DNA from: Saccharomonospora azurea NA-128
GTDB lineage: Bacteria; Actinomycetota; Actinomycetes; Mycobacteriales; Pseudonocardiaceae
DNA length: 64,000 nucleotides
Reading direction: 5' to 3'
NCBI RefSeq assembly: GCF_000231055.2
Contig: NZ_CM001466.1
Location: 450,866-514,865 of the forward strand
The notes below the pieces were generated by a model. The model saw only the letters and a list, made by a program, of their open reading frames with translations. It ran no database searches and was not told the origin of the DNA. The position numbers and the translations under genes are program-made. Below, piece after piece: positions 26,206 to 35,240 of the stretch (its first letter is position 1; each line of letters begins with the position of its first letter).

Positions 26206-27117
26206 ATGCGCACACTGATCCGATACGGTTACGTGCCCTTCATGCTCCTGGCCATCAACGGCACCGGCATCGCCATCCTCTCCTCCGGCGGCCACAAACT
26301 CTGGCTTCTCGGCCTGCTGCTGCTGGCCATCGCAAGCTCCTTCGCCGCCGAGCGCGTCCTGCCCTATCGGCAAGACTGGAACACCTCACACGACGACAGC
26401 CGACGCGACGCCCTCCACGCCGCGGTCAACGAAACCGTCACCCTCGGTAGCGTCGCCGCCCTGCCGATTCTCACCGCCATCGCCTCGATCGACGGCGTCT
26501 GGCCCCATGACTGGCCTTTCCTCGTGCAGGTGCTCATCGCGGTACTCGTGGCCGACCTCGGCATCACCCTGGTCCACCTGGCCAGCCACAAAATCCCCGC
26601 CCTGTGGCGGTTTCACGCCGTGCACCACAGCGTCAAACGCGCCTACGGCTTCAACGGACTGATGAAACACCCCCTCCACCAGACCATCGAAACCGCCGCC
26701 GGAGTCGCCCCCCTGATCCTGCTCGGCCTGCCGACCAGCGTCGCCTACGCCCTCGCCCTCTGCGTCGCGGTCCAACTGCTCCTCCAGCACTCCAACGTCG
26801 ACTACCGAGTCGGCCCCCTGCGCGCCGTGCTCGCCCTCAACCAAGCCCACCGCTTCCACCACCTGAAATGGGCCGGCATCGGCGACGTCAACTTCGGGCT
26901 GTTCACCCTGATCTGGGACCACCTACTCCGCACCTACTCCTACGACCCCGAACGTCGCTTCACCAGCGACGACCTCGGCATGGCCGCCAAACCGCACTAC
27001 CCCAACGGCTACCTCGCCCAACTCGCCGAACCCTTCCGCCCCAGCGGGGCTTGCACCACCGACCAGCCACACACAAACCCACTGCCCCAGGTAAAGCCCG
27101 GCGCAGCACCTCACTGA
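26206..27117 (+). CDS. sterol desaturase / fatty-acid hydroxylase family membrane protein
   Basis: 303 residues with several membrane helices and the three His clusters that bind a di-iron centre: HLASH, HAVHHSVKR and HRFHHLKW, with LLQHSNVDY between. Family members hydroxylate or desaturate lipids using O2. Lipid target unknown; membrane remodelling under stress is inference. Follows the AraC regulator gene closely on the same strand. Confidence 0.88.
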   Translation: MRTLIRYGYVPFMLLAINGTGIAILSSGGHKLWLLGLLLLAIASSFAAERVLPYRQDWNTSHDDSRRDALHAAVNETVTLGSVAALPILTAIASIDGVWPHDWPFLVQVLIAVLVADLGITLVHLASHKIPALWRFHAVHHSVKRAYGFNGLMKHPLHQTIETAAGVAPLILLGLPTSVAYALALCVAVQLLLQHSNVDYRVGPLRAVLALNQAHRFHHLKWAGIGDVNFGLFTLIWDHLLRTYSYDPERRFTSDDLGMAAKPHYPNGYLAQLAEPFRPSGACTTDQPHTNPLPQVKPGAAPH

Positions 27118-27186
27118 CCGACGTCGAGCCTGCTCATCGTTGGTCGTGGTTACAGGAGGCGGCGTCGGTGCCGCAGCAGTCCACGC

Positions 27187-27549
27187 TCATACCGGATCCG
27201 CCTCCACCTCGGGCGCCGTGGTCGCCGACAGCAACTGCTCCCCCGAGGGCGCGAGCCGATACATCACCAGCTTGCCGTCCCGGCGCGAGCTCACCAGTCC
27301 CGCTGCGCGCAGCTGACGCAGGTGGTGTGACACCAGTCCTTGCGATGAGCCGACGATCCAGGCCAGATCGCACACACACAGCTCGGTTCCGACCAGCAGG
27401 GCATGTGCGATCCGCAGCCGGGTCGGGTCGCCCAGCGCCCGCAAGCGTGTCGCCTGCCGGTCGAGCGGGTCGGCCTCCGGAAGCGCCGCACGCAAGCTCT
27501 CCGCGTGGTCGAAGTCGATACACAGCAGCTCGCACCGGTCATCACTCAT
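27187..27549 (-). CDS. CadC-type ArsR/SmtB repressor
   Basis: 120 residues from ATG 27549. N-terminal Cys pair (DDRCELLCID), helix 3 motif ELCVCDLAW, helix-turn-helix SSQGLVSHHLRQLRAAGL. The ELCVCD motif plus N-terminal cysteines defines the alpha-3N thiolate site of CadC, which senses Cd/Pb/Bi. Divergent from the DsbA-VKOR pair, which it may control through the 86-base intergenic region. No cadA lies beside it, unlike the arsR at 24805. Confidence 0.88.
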   Translation of the reverse strand: MSDDRCELLCIDFDHAESLRAALPEADPLDRQATRLRALGDPTRLRIAHALLVGTELCVCDLAWIVGSSQGLVSHHLRQLRAAGLVSSRRDGKLVMYRLAPSGEQLLSATTAPEVEADPV

Positions 27550-27635
27550 GAGGCTCAAACTAACGAGCGTCAATATGTTCGGGCGAGCACGTATAGAGTT
27601 CGGACTCGAGCGGCCAAAAGCTGGCCGAGGCGAGG

Positions 27636-28307
27636 ATGAAGGTGATGACGCGCAATCTGAAGGTCACGATCGTGCTGGCAGCGGTGGCCACCGTGGCCGT
27701 GGCAGTTCTGCTGGTCGCCACCCGCCCGGACACCGCACCGCCGGCGGAGGCTCACGGGAAGAACACGAACGCCGAACTGCTCGTCCGTCCCGACAGTCAT
27801 CGACTGTCCTCGGCTTCCGACGACAAGGTCACCCTGGTCGAGTTCCTCGACTTCGAATGTGAAGCCTGCGGCGCGGCCTACCCGGCCGTGGAGCAGCTCC
27901 GCGAGGAGTACGCGGGCCAGATCACCTACGTGGTCCGGTACTTCCCCATCCCCAGCCACCCGAACGCCGAACTCGCGGCATGGACCGCGCAGGCAGCAGC
28001 CGAGCAAGGCAAGTTCGAGGCCATGTATCAGATGCTGTTCGAGAACCAAGCCGAATGGGGACACCGTAAGCAACCACAACGGGACATGTTCCTCGGCTAC
28101 GCACGGCAGATCGGGCTCGATCTCGAGCAGTTCCGTGAAGACTGGGACAGCGCGGCGACCAAGGACCGCGTGCGGCGAGACCAGGCCGATGGCCAAGCCC
28201 TTGGAGTCCAGGGCACCCCGACGTTCTTCCTCAACGGCGAGATGATCGCACCACAGTCCCTGGATGACCTACGAACCGCAGTCGAGTCCGCGCTGGCCCG
28301 ACCGTGA
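27636..28307 (+). CDS. DsbA-like membrane-anchored disulfide oxidoreductase
   Basis: 223 residues. One N-terminal membrane anchor (VTIVLAAVATVAVAVLLV), then a DsbA-type thioredoxin fold with active site FECEACGAAYP and cis-Pro in GVQGTPTFFLNGE. It would introduce disulfides into exported proteins and be reoxidised by the VKOR protein encoded next, whose GTG overlaps its stop (GTGA). ATG 27636 is preceded by GAGGCGAGG. Confidence 0.88.
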   Translation: MKVMTRNLKVTIVLAAVATVAVAVLLVATRPDTAPPAEAHGKNTNAELLVRPDSHRLSSASDDKVTLVEFLDFECEACGAAYPAVEQLREEYAGQITYVVRYFPIPSHPNAELAAWTAQAAAEQGKFEAMYQMLFENQAEWGHRKQPQRDMFLGYARQIGLDLEQFREDWDSAATKDRVRRDQADGQALGVQGTPTFFLNGEMIAPQSLDDLRTAVESALARP

Positions 28308-28957
28308 CTACCGCACCAGAGGAGCTGGCATCCGGGCCGGACCGGAACGCGGCTCCGGAAACACGCTTCTTCCTGACGCGCGCGGCCGCGTGGGTGCTGG
28401 CCGTGGGTGGCGCGGTTGGCTCGCTGGCCGCGGTGGCACTGTTGATCGAGAAGATCAACTCGCTGGCCGATCCGAACTACATTCCTCTCTGCAGTATCAA
28501 TCCGATCTTGTCGTGTGGCTCGGTGATGTCGACACCACAGGCGGAGGTGTTCGGGTTTCCCAACCCGGTCATCGGCGTGGTTGCCTTTCCCGTGGTCGCC
28601 ACCATCGGGATAACGGTGCTCACGGGAGCGCGTCTGCCGCGGTGGTTCTGGCTTGGTCTGCAGGCGGGCACCCTCTTCGGGGTGGGGTTTGTGCACTGGC
28701 TGTTCGTGCAGAGCGTGTACGAGATCGGTGCCTTGTGCCCGTACTGCATGGTCGTCTGGGCGGTGACCATTCCGATCTTCTGGTACACCACCCTGCACAA
28801 CCTCGCCGCCGGAAACCTCCCGCTCCCGACAGCGCTGCGCCCGCTCTCGGGCTCGCTGCTCCGCTACCACGGTGCGATCCTCACAACGTGGTACCTCATC
28901 CTCATCGCCCTGGTCGGTCAAGCATTCTGGCCCTACTGGTCCAGCCTGATCGGCTAG
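28304..28957 (+). CDS. vitamin K epoxide reductase (VKOR) family protein
   Basis: 217 residues, four or five membrane helices. Loop cysteines LCSINPILSC and the quinone-site CxxC (GALCPYCMVVW) are intact. In actinomycetes VKOR replaces DsbB, passing electrons from DsbA-like proteins to menaquinone. It is translationally coupled to the DsbA-like gene. Confidence 0.92.
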   Translation: MTTAPEELASGPDRNAAPETRFFLTRAAAWVLAVGGAVGSLAAVALLIEKINSLADPNYIPLCSINPILSCGSVMSTPQAEVFGFPNPVIGVVAFPVVATIGITVLTGARLPRWFWLGLQAGTLFGVGFVHWLFVQSVYEIGALCPYCMVVWAVTIPIFWYTTLHNLAAGNLPLPTALRPLSGSLLRYHGAILTTWYLILIALVGQAFWPYWSSLIG

Positions 28958-29420
28958 CGGGGACACAGGATGCGCAGCATGTACGCCCCACCCCGCCACC
29001 ACAGCCAGCTCACCTTGCGACTGTGGTCGCCTCCTGTCTGCCGCTGCCAGATCATCCCGGGCTTGACGGCCAGAGTCTCGACAGTGACGGGGTGGTAGCC
29101 GAGCATTCCGTGACGACCGATGCAGGTGCCTCACGGAGTGGCTGACAGATCGTGGCGGTGCGGGCATCGATGTTGGGCAGGCCAAGGTTGCACAGCCACA
29201 GGCATATTGGTCGCGATGGTCATGTTGGAGCGGTTTCCGAGGTAGTCGAGCAACACGCCGGCAAAGGGCTGCGGAACCGATGTCGGTGGGTCGCCAAGGT
29301 GGATGAGAACCTGGTCCTCGCCGCGCAGTACGTCATCGGTGGTCAGCCGCGCGATCTTCACCAGGGTTGGGCGTAGAGCAAGATCAGCAGCGCAACCACC
29401 CGGCCCGAGGCCGGGATGGT
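28954..29420 (-). pseudogene. tyrosine recombinase (integrase) remnant
   Basis: Three frames are needed: VVALLILLYAQP; KIARLTTDDVLRGEDQVLIH, then PFAGVLLDYLGNRSNMTIAT; and LPNIDARTATICQPLREAPA, then MLGYHPVTVETLAVKPGMIW. These match the C-terminal half of actinomycete phage-type integrases, with a deletion of the catalytic core between the second and third parts. No attachment site is visible. It ends in the VKOR stop region and marks one edge of the nuo block. Confidence 0.7.
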
Positions 29421-29567
29421 GCCCTCGGATCCCCTCCTTCTACACCCTGCTCGTCGACAAGGTCGCTGACGACGAGATACGCCGCGACACCCGCTGACCA
29501 GCGCGTGCACGGCTGAGAGTTGTTTTTTCGGCGCCTGCTACCGGGAGGCCAGAGACGTGGGGCGTCG

Positions 29568-30986
29568 TCACGGCAGCGGAGTGAGCGGGTGGCCGAGCGG
29601 GGCGAGGACGAGCCCCGCGAGCGGCCCGAGCGCCAGTGACACGGCGGCCGCGACCGCGGCGGCGCCGGCGGCTCCGTGGTTGGTCGGCAGCGTGAGGGGT
29701 TCGGGGCGCACGGCGGGCGCGATCCAGCGCAGGTAGTAGAACAGGCTCGCGACGGTGTTGGCGATGGCGACGGCCACGAGCCAACCGAACCCCGCGTCGA
29801 ACGCGGCGGTGAACACGGTGAGCTTGCCGGCGAACACGCCGGTGGGTGGGGTGCCGACGAGCCCGAGCAGGCACACCACGAGGCTGATCGCCAACCAGGG
29901 GTGGCGCCGCACGAGCCCGCGATAGTCGGTCAGGGTCTCGGCGTTGGGCAGTGCCGCCACGACCGCGAACGCGCCCAGGTTCGTCACGGCGTAGGCGGCG
30001 AGGTAGAGCAGCAGGCTCGGCAACGCGAGGGTGGACGCGCCAGCTGCGGCGACCGCCATGAGCAGGTAGCCCACCTGACTGATCGTCGAGTATGCGAGCA
30101 GTCTGCGGACGTTGTCCTGGAAGAAGGCGGCGAGGTTGCCTAGCGTCATCGTGGCGGCCGCGACCACGGCCACGAGCAGCGGCCAGTTCAGCGCCGTCGG
30201 CGCGAGCACGGCCGCGACGAGGCGGTACACCGCCACCAGTGCACCGATCTTGGGAATCGTGGTGACGAGCGCCGACACCGGGGGACGGGCGCCCTGTGTG
30301 ACGTCGGGTACCCAGAAGTGCACGGGTACCGCGCCCGCCTTGAACATCGGCCCGGCCAGCACCAGGACGGCACCGGCGGCGACGGCTGCGGCGGGTGTCG
30401 TGGGCAGGGTCTCAGCCAGTCGGGCGTAGCCGGTGGAGCCGCCGACGCCGAACACGGCCATCACCCCGAACAGCATCACCGTTCCGGCGAGCGCGCTCAG
30501 GAGGTAGTACTTCATGGTCGCCTCGGTGCCGGGGGAGTCCTTCGCGAACCCGACGAGCGCGTAGAGCGGCACGCTCGCCAGCAGGAAGGCGGCGACGAGC
30601 AGCAGCAGGTCGTTCGCACCGGCGAGCACGATGGTGCCGAGCGCGGACAGCAGCAGCAACACCACGAACTCGCTCTGCCGCGCGTGGCCACGGAACTCGC
30701 CCGAGATCGCCAGCACCAGCAGCACCGACACCAGCACCACGATGCGCACCACGGCCGTGGCCACGTCGAGCGCGTAGGCGCCCTCGAACACCGTCGTGCC
30801 ATCACGCGGCCAGCCCACCACGGTCGCGGCAACACCGGCGACGCACACTGCACCTGCCAGCGCGGCCACGAGCCACTGGGCGCGCCGGGGCAGATATGAG
30901 CCCAGCAGCAGCCCGCACACGGCACCGCCGGTGAGAAACAATTCCGGCAGGATCAGACTCAGGTCGGCGAGCATCGTGCGGGGCAT
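29568..30986 (-). CDS. nuoN: NADH-quinone oxidoreductase subunit N (NuoN)
   Basis: 472 residues, about 14 membrane helices, antiporter-like subunit. GTEATMKYYLLSALAG carries the conserved Lys/Tyr region, and FKAGAVPVHFWVPDVTQGA, RRLLAYSTISQVGYLLMA and GTPPTGVFAGKLTVF are standard NuoN blocks. It pumps protons in the complex I membrane arm. Last gene of the minus-strand nuoA-N run, one base after nuoM. Confidence 0.95.
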   Translation of the reverse strand: MPRTMLADLSLILPELFLTGGAVCGLLLGSYLPRRAQWLVAALAGAVCVAGVAATVVGWPRDGTTVFEGAYALDVATAVVRIVVLVSVLLVLAISGEFRGHARQSEFVVLLLLSALGTIVLAGANDLLLLVAAFLLASVPLYALVGFAKDSPGTEATMKYYLLSALAGTVMLFGVMAVFGVGGSTGYARLAETLPTTPAAAVAAGAVLVLAGPMFKAGAVPVHFWVPDVTQGARPPVSALVTTIPKIGALVAVYRLVAAVLAPTALNWPLLVAVVAAATMTLGNLAAFFQDNVRRLLAYSTISQVGYLLMAVAAAGASTLALPSLLLYLAAYAVTNLGAFAVVAALPNAETLTDYRGLVRRHPWLAISLVVCLLGLVGTPPTGVFAGKLTVFTAAFDAGFGWLVAVAIANTVASLFYYLRWIAPAVRPEPLTLPTNHGAAGAAAVAAAVSLALGPLAGLVLAPLGHPLTPLP

Positions 30987-30987
30987 G

Positions 30988-32508
30988 TCAGCGGCTCACC
31001 AGCGTTCCGACGACCCGGGCGGCGGGCTCGATCACGTCCAGCAGGAATCGGGGAAACACTCCGATGAGGACGGCCAGTGCCAGCAGCGGCACGATGGCGG
31101 CCGCCTCGGCGCCCGCGAGGTCGGCCACGTCGCCGTTACCGGCTGCACGCACCGGCCCGAGGAAGACCCGCTGCAGGGCGCGCAGGAACAGGGCCGCGGT
31201 GACGAGAATGCCGACGACGGCCAATGCCGTGGCGACCGGGACAGGGCCCAACGCGCCCGTGAAGATCTGGAACTCCGCGATGAACCCGGAGAATCCGGGC
31301 AGCCCGAGTGATGCGAACGCGGCGACGGCAGTGACCCGAGCGAACCAGGGCGTGCGAGCCGCAAGGCCCCCGTAGGCGTCCATGTCGTAGGTGCGGCCGC
31401 GTTCGTAAAGCACCCCGGTGAGCAGGAACAGCGCTCCGGTGATGAGCCCGTGGCTCACCATCTGTGTGACGGCACCGGTCACCGCGAGGTCGTGGGCCTG
31501 CGCGTCCGACGTCGCGACCAGCCCGGCCGCCCCAAAAGCCAGCAGGATGTAGCCCATGTGGTTCACCGACGTGTAGGCGACCATCCGTTTGAGGTCGTTC
31601 TGTCCCAACGCGACGAATGCCCCGTACAGCACGCCAGCTACACCGATGGCGACGATGGCCGGTGAGTAGTCACGCCAGGTGCCCGGCAGGATCGGCATTG
31701 CGATCCGCACGAAACCGTAGGTGCCGAGCTTCAGCAGCACCCCGGCGAGGATGGCCGAGCCCGCAGCGGGTGCCTCGGTGTGCGCGGGAGGCAGCCAGGT
31801 GTGGAACGGTACCGTCGGTGTCTTCACGGCCAGGCCCACCAGGATCGCCAGCAGCACCAGCACGCTGAAGATTCCTCCGCCCGCGAGCGGGTTTTGCGCG
31901 GTCAGGGCCACGATGTCGAAGGTGTGGGGGTCGGAGGCCACGTACAGGCCGATGAAGCCGAGCAGCAGCGCCAGCGAGCCGAGGAACGTGTAGAGGAAGA
32001 ACATCAGTGCTGCGCGCGCCGCGCCGCGGTGTCCCCAGAGCGCGATCACGAAGTACATGCCCACGATGGACAGGTCGAAGAAGACGAAGAACAGGATGAG
32101 ATCCAGGGAGACGAACACCCCTAGGCACACCGTCTGCAAGAACAAGAACAGCGCCGCGAATGCCCGCATCCGGTGGGTTTGGCGCAGCGAGTACAGCGCG
32201 CAGGCGAGAAACAGTACCGCCGTGAGCGCCACCAGCGGCAGACTCAGCCCGTCGACCCCGATGTGGTATCCCGCACTCACGGTCGGAATCCAGCGCTGGT
32301 TCACCTCGTAGGCGAATCCGGACGGCCCCGGCGCGAACCCGATCCACAGCGCCACCACCAACGCGAGATCTGCCGCGGTGGCCGCGATCCAGACCGAGCG
32401 CACCACCCTGTCACTCACCCGTGGCATGGCCACGAGCCCGACCGCGACCGCGAGCGGCAGGAACACCACGACGCTGAGCACGTTCACCTCACCTTCGACC
32501 CTGGTCAC
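30988..32508 (-). CDS. nuoM: NADH-quinone oxidoreductase subunit M (NuoM)
   Basis: 506 residues, about 14 helices. Blocks include FFDLSIVGMYFVIALWGHR, VKTPTVPFHTWLPPAHTEAP (conserved Lys/His) and GQNDLKRMVAYTSVNHMGYI. Antiporter-like proton channel. GTG 32508 overlaps nuoL by 4 bases; a start a few codons later is possible. Confidence 0.95.
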   Translation of the reverse strand: MTRVEGEVNVLSVVVFLPLAVAVGLVAMPRVSDRVVRSVWIAATAADLALVVALWIGFAPGPSGFAYEVNQRWIPTVSAGYHIGVDGLSLPLVALTAVLFLACALYSLRQTHRMRAFAALFLFLQTVCLGVFVSLDLILFFVFFDLSIVGMYFVIALWGHRGAARAALMFFLYTFLGSLALLLGFIGLYVASDPHTFDIVALTAQNPLAGGGIFSVLVLLAILVGLAVKTPTVPFHTWLPPAHTEAPAAGSAILAGVLLKLGTYGFVRIAMPILPGTWRDYSPAIVAIGVAGVLYGAFVALGQNDLKRMVAYTSVNHMGYILLAFGAAGLVATSDAQAHDLAVTGAVTQMVSHGLITGALFLLTGVLYERGRTYDMDAYGGLAARTPWFARVTAVAAFASLGLPGFSGFIAEFQIFTGALGPVPVATALAVVGILVTAALFLRALQRVFLGPVRAAGNGDVADLAGAEAAAIVPLLALAVLIGVFPRFLLDVIEPAARVVGTLVSR

Positions 32509-34352
32509 AACACGATCAGCAACACGACCAGCGCCGTGAGCAGGACGGCGATCTCGGCGTAGTACTGGTGGAGCTGCCCTGTCTGCGGACGGCGCGCGAG
32601 GTGGCCGAGCCGCCGAACACCACCGGCGACTCCGCGCACGGCGCCACCCACCACCGGTTCCCAGCGCAGCGTCGTCATGCGAGCCAGCCGCAACCCGAGC
32701 GTGGCCGTCCCGCGCACGGCACCGGCCACCACCTGGTCGTCGAACCGGGCGAGTACCTGCCCCGTTGTCACGGCGGGACGGGCGATCCGTTCGCGCGCGA
32801 ATGCTTCCAGACCCAGCCAGCGCAGCAGCCCGCCCTGCTCCGGCACGTCACCACGGAGGCGGACCACGGCGACGGCGGCAGCGGCGGCGGCCAGCGCCAC
32901 GGCGGCGGAGACGGCGGCCTCCCACCATTCCGGGGTGGCTTCCCGGCCGTGGGACACCAGCCTGGCGAACGCCGACCACACGCCGGGCACCGCGAGCACG
33001 CCGAGCAGCGCGGCCCCGGACGCCAGCGGCGGCAGCACCACGCTCTGCGCCCGGCTGACGCGGCGCGTGCCTGGGTGCTCGGTGTCGAACCGCGGTTCCG
33101 CCGTGGGCGGCGACCACACCAACGTCACCGCCCGCATCGCGTAGGCGGCACTCAGCGCGGCAGCGGCGAGACCGACGAGATACAGCGCCGGTGCGGACGG
33201 CACTGTGGCCGTGAGCACCTGGTCCTTCGTCGCCCACAACGACAATGGGGGCAGCCCGGCGAGCGTCACCGCGCCCACGGTGAACGTGGTTCCTACCACC
33301 GGGTAGCGCCGTGCCACGCCCGTCAGATCCGGCAGGTGCTTGGTGCCGAGTGCCATCAGCCACGCCCCGGCCGTCAGGAACAGCAAGCTCTTGGTGAGCG
33401 CATGTGCCACGAGTTGCGCGCTGCCGGCCGCCACGCCACCCGCTCCGGCTGCCAGCACCATGAAACCCACCTGCGAGCACGTCGACGCGGCGAGCAACTG
33501 CTTGAGGTCGGTCTGCACCACCGCGACGGCACCCAGGGCCAGCGCCGTGATCGCGCCCAGCCACGCGACGAGCGGGGGCGCCCAGGGGGTGGCCGCGAGC
33601 AGCGGCTCCAGCCGCAGCAGCAGGTACGACCCGGCCGCCACCATCGTGGCCGAATGCAGCAGCGCCGAGGTAGAGCTTGGACCGTCCATTGCGCGGGCCA
33701 GCCAGAAACTGAACGGCAGTTGTGCCGACTTCCCCGCCGCGGCAAGGATCACGCCCCCGGCCACGACGTCCCGCCAGCCGTCCGGCAGTCCTGCGAGCGC
33801 GTCTAGCGTGAGACCGCTCGCCCCACCCGCGAGCGCGGCGCCCGCCGCCACGTAGAGGCCGAGATCGGCCGCCCGGGTGACGAGGAACGCCACGGTGCCC
33901 GATGCGGCGCGCCGGCGCTGGCGCCAGTGGAACCCGATGAGCGCGTACGACATCGCGCTCATGACCTCCCACGCCATGAGCAGCGTGACGAGCGTGGTGG
34001 CCGTGACGGTCAGCAGCATCGCGCTCGCGAACACGAGCATCAGCCCGTGGTAGCGCGCCTGCGCCTCGCCCGCGCCGAACTCGCCCGCCGCGAACACGAG
34101 CACGGCGAGCGTCACCACCGCGACGGTCACCACGAGGACCGCCGAGAGCCCGTCCACCCGCAGCCCGAACGTGATGCCGCGCAGGTAGGGAACCGACATC
34201 GCCGGGCGGATGATCGCGGCTGCGATCGACATTCCCAGCGTCACCACGGACGTCGTGATCGACACCACCGCAGCATGATGGTCGGCCCGATGGCCGGCCA
34301 CCAGCAGCGCGACGCCGACGACGAGGGGCAGCCCGAAGAGTGACCACAGCAT
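32505..34352 (-). CDS. nuoL: NADH-quinone oxidoreductase subunit L (NuoL)
   Basis: 615 residues. LLMAWEVMSAMSYALIGFHW, KSAQLPFSFWLARAMDGPSS and QTDLKQLLAASTCSQVGFMV are NuoL blocks; SFWLARAMDGPSSTSALLHS is the usual conserved loop with small changes. The C-terminal lateral helix region is present but divergent. Distal proton pump. Confidence 0.93.
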   Translation of the reverse strand: MLWSLFGLPLVVGVALLVAGHRADHHAAVVSITTSVVTLGMSIAAAIIRPAMSVPYLRGITFGLRVDGLSAVLVVTVAVVTLAVLVFAAGEFGAGEAQARYHGLMLVFASAMLLTVTATTLVTLLMAWEVMSAMSYALIGFHWRQRRRAASGTVAFLVTRAADLGLYVAAGAALAGGASGLTLDALAGLPDGWRDVVAGGVILAAAGKSAQLPFSFWLARAMDGPSSTSALLHSATMVAAGSYLLLRLEPLLAATPWAPPLVAWLGAITALALGAVAVVQTDLKQLLAASTCSQVGFMVLAAGAGGVAAGSAQLVAHALTKSLLFLTAGAWLMALGTKHLPDLTGVARRYPVVGTTFTVGAVTLAGLPPLSLWATKDQVLTATVPSAPALYLVGLAAAALSAAYAMRAVTLVWSPPTAEPRFDTEHPGTRRVSRAQSVVLPPLASGAALLGVLAVPGVWSAFARLVSHGREATPEWWEAAVSAAVALAAAAAAVAVVRLRGDVPEQGGLLRWLGLEAFARERIARPAVTTGQVLARFDDQVVAGAVRGTATLGLRLARMTTLRWEPVVGGAVRGVAGGVRRLGHLARRPQTGQLHQYYAEIAVLLTALVVLLIVL

Positions 34353-34357
34353 GCCCG

Positions 34358-34663
34358 TCAGTCCTTCAGGTCGGCGGCCATGTCGGTCATGTCTACGTCA
34401 CGGGCCCGCAGCAGCGCCGTGGCCACGGCGAACCCGGCTGCCATCTCGATGGCCATCGCGGTCACCGCGACCGCCACGAGCACCTGGCCGTCCGGGCGGA
34501 CCGGCGAGGTGAAGTACCAGAACCCGGCACCGCCGACGAGCACGCCGTTGATCATCAGTTCCAGGCCCATCATCACCATGACGATGGACTGCTGGGACAG
34601 CGCGCCGTACACCCCGACGCTGAACAGCGCCGCTGCCAGCAGCAGGTAGTCCTGCAGCGTCAT
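34358..34663 (-). CDS. nuoK: NADH-quinone oxidoreductase subunit K (NuoK)
   Basis: 101 residues, three membrane helices. LLAAALFSVGVYGALSQQSI and VMMGLELMINGV hold the conserved glutamate (GLELM) of NuoK. Overlaps nuoJ by 4 bases. Confidence 0.93.
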   Translation of the reverse strand: MTLQDYLLLAAALFSVGVYGALSQQSIVMVMMGLELMINGVLVGGAGFWYFTSPVRPDGQVLVAVAVTAMAIEMAAGFAVATALLRARDVDMTDMAADLKD

Positions 34664-35223
34664 CGGCCGACACCTCCGCGCACGGGGTCACGCGGTCGCG
34701 TGCGGTCCAGTCGGTCGCCGAAGCGGTCGTAGCGGCCCCGGTGGGTCGAGAGCACGACGGTGACAACTATCGCGGCGAACAAGGCCAGCCCGAGCACCAT
34801 CATCACGAGCATCTTTGAGCCCATGAGCGCCTCACCCAGCTGCCTCGTGGTGTCGGGCGGTGGTGAGGCCTGCGACGTGGGCCAGTCGATGAGGTAGATG
34901 CCCGCTACGAGCAAGGCGAACGTCCCGACGGCGATCCCCAGTGAGCCCTTCGGGTTGTGCACCATGCTCATGGGCATCAATCCGGCCGGGTTCATCATGT
35001 ACATCACCATGAAGACCACCATGATGAGCATTTCCATGATCATCATGAGGATGACGAGCACACCCAGATAGGTCAGGTGGACCAGCAGCAACGCCAGTCC
35101 CGCGAACACGAACGACGCGAGCAGCGAGAACGTGGCCCTGGCCATGGAATCCACTCGGAACACCAGGATTCCGGTGATGACGGCACCGGCCGCGCACAGC
35201 CAGAACGCGATCTGTGTCCACAT
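34660..35223 (-). CDS. nuoJ: NADH-quinone oxidoreductase subunit J (NuoJ)
   Basis: 187 residues from GTG 35223, five membrane helices. RATFSLLASFVFAGLALLLV and TYLGVLVILMMIMEMLIMVV match NuoJ, although the second motif is unusually methionine-rich (several Met in MMIMEMLIMVVFMVMYMM). The C-terminal cytoplasmic tail is Arg/Asp-rich. Confidence 0.88.
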   Translation of the reverse strand: MWTQIAFWLCAAGAVITGILVFRVDSMARATFSLLASFVFAGLALLLVHLTYLGVLVILMMIMEMLIMVVFMVMYMMNPAGLMPMSMVHNPKGSLGIAVGTFALLVAGIYLIDWPTSQASPPPDTTRQLGEALMGSKMLVMMVLGLALFAAIVVTVVLSTHRGRYDRFGDRLDRTRPRDPVRGGVGR

Positions 35224-35240
35224 CGGTCCACCTCCTCATG

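Noticed and set aside
32848-34347. 499-codon minus-strand frame within nuoL in another frame
   Set aside because: The nuoL frame has the membrane helices and conserved blocks; this one is Arg/Gly-rich.
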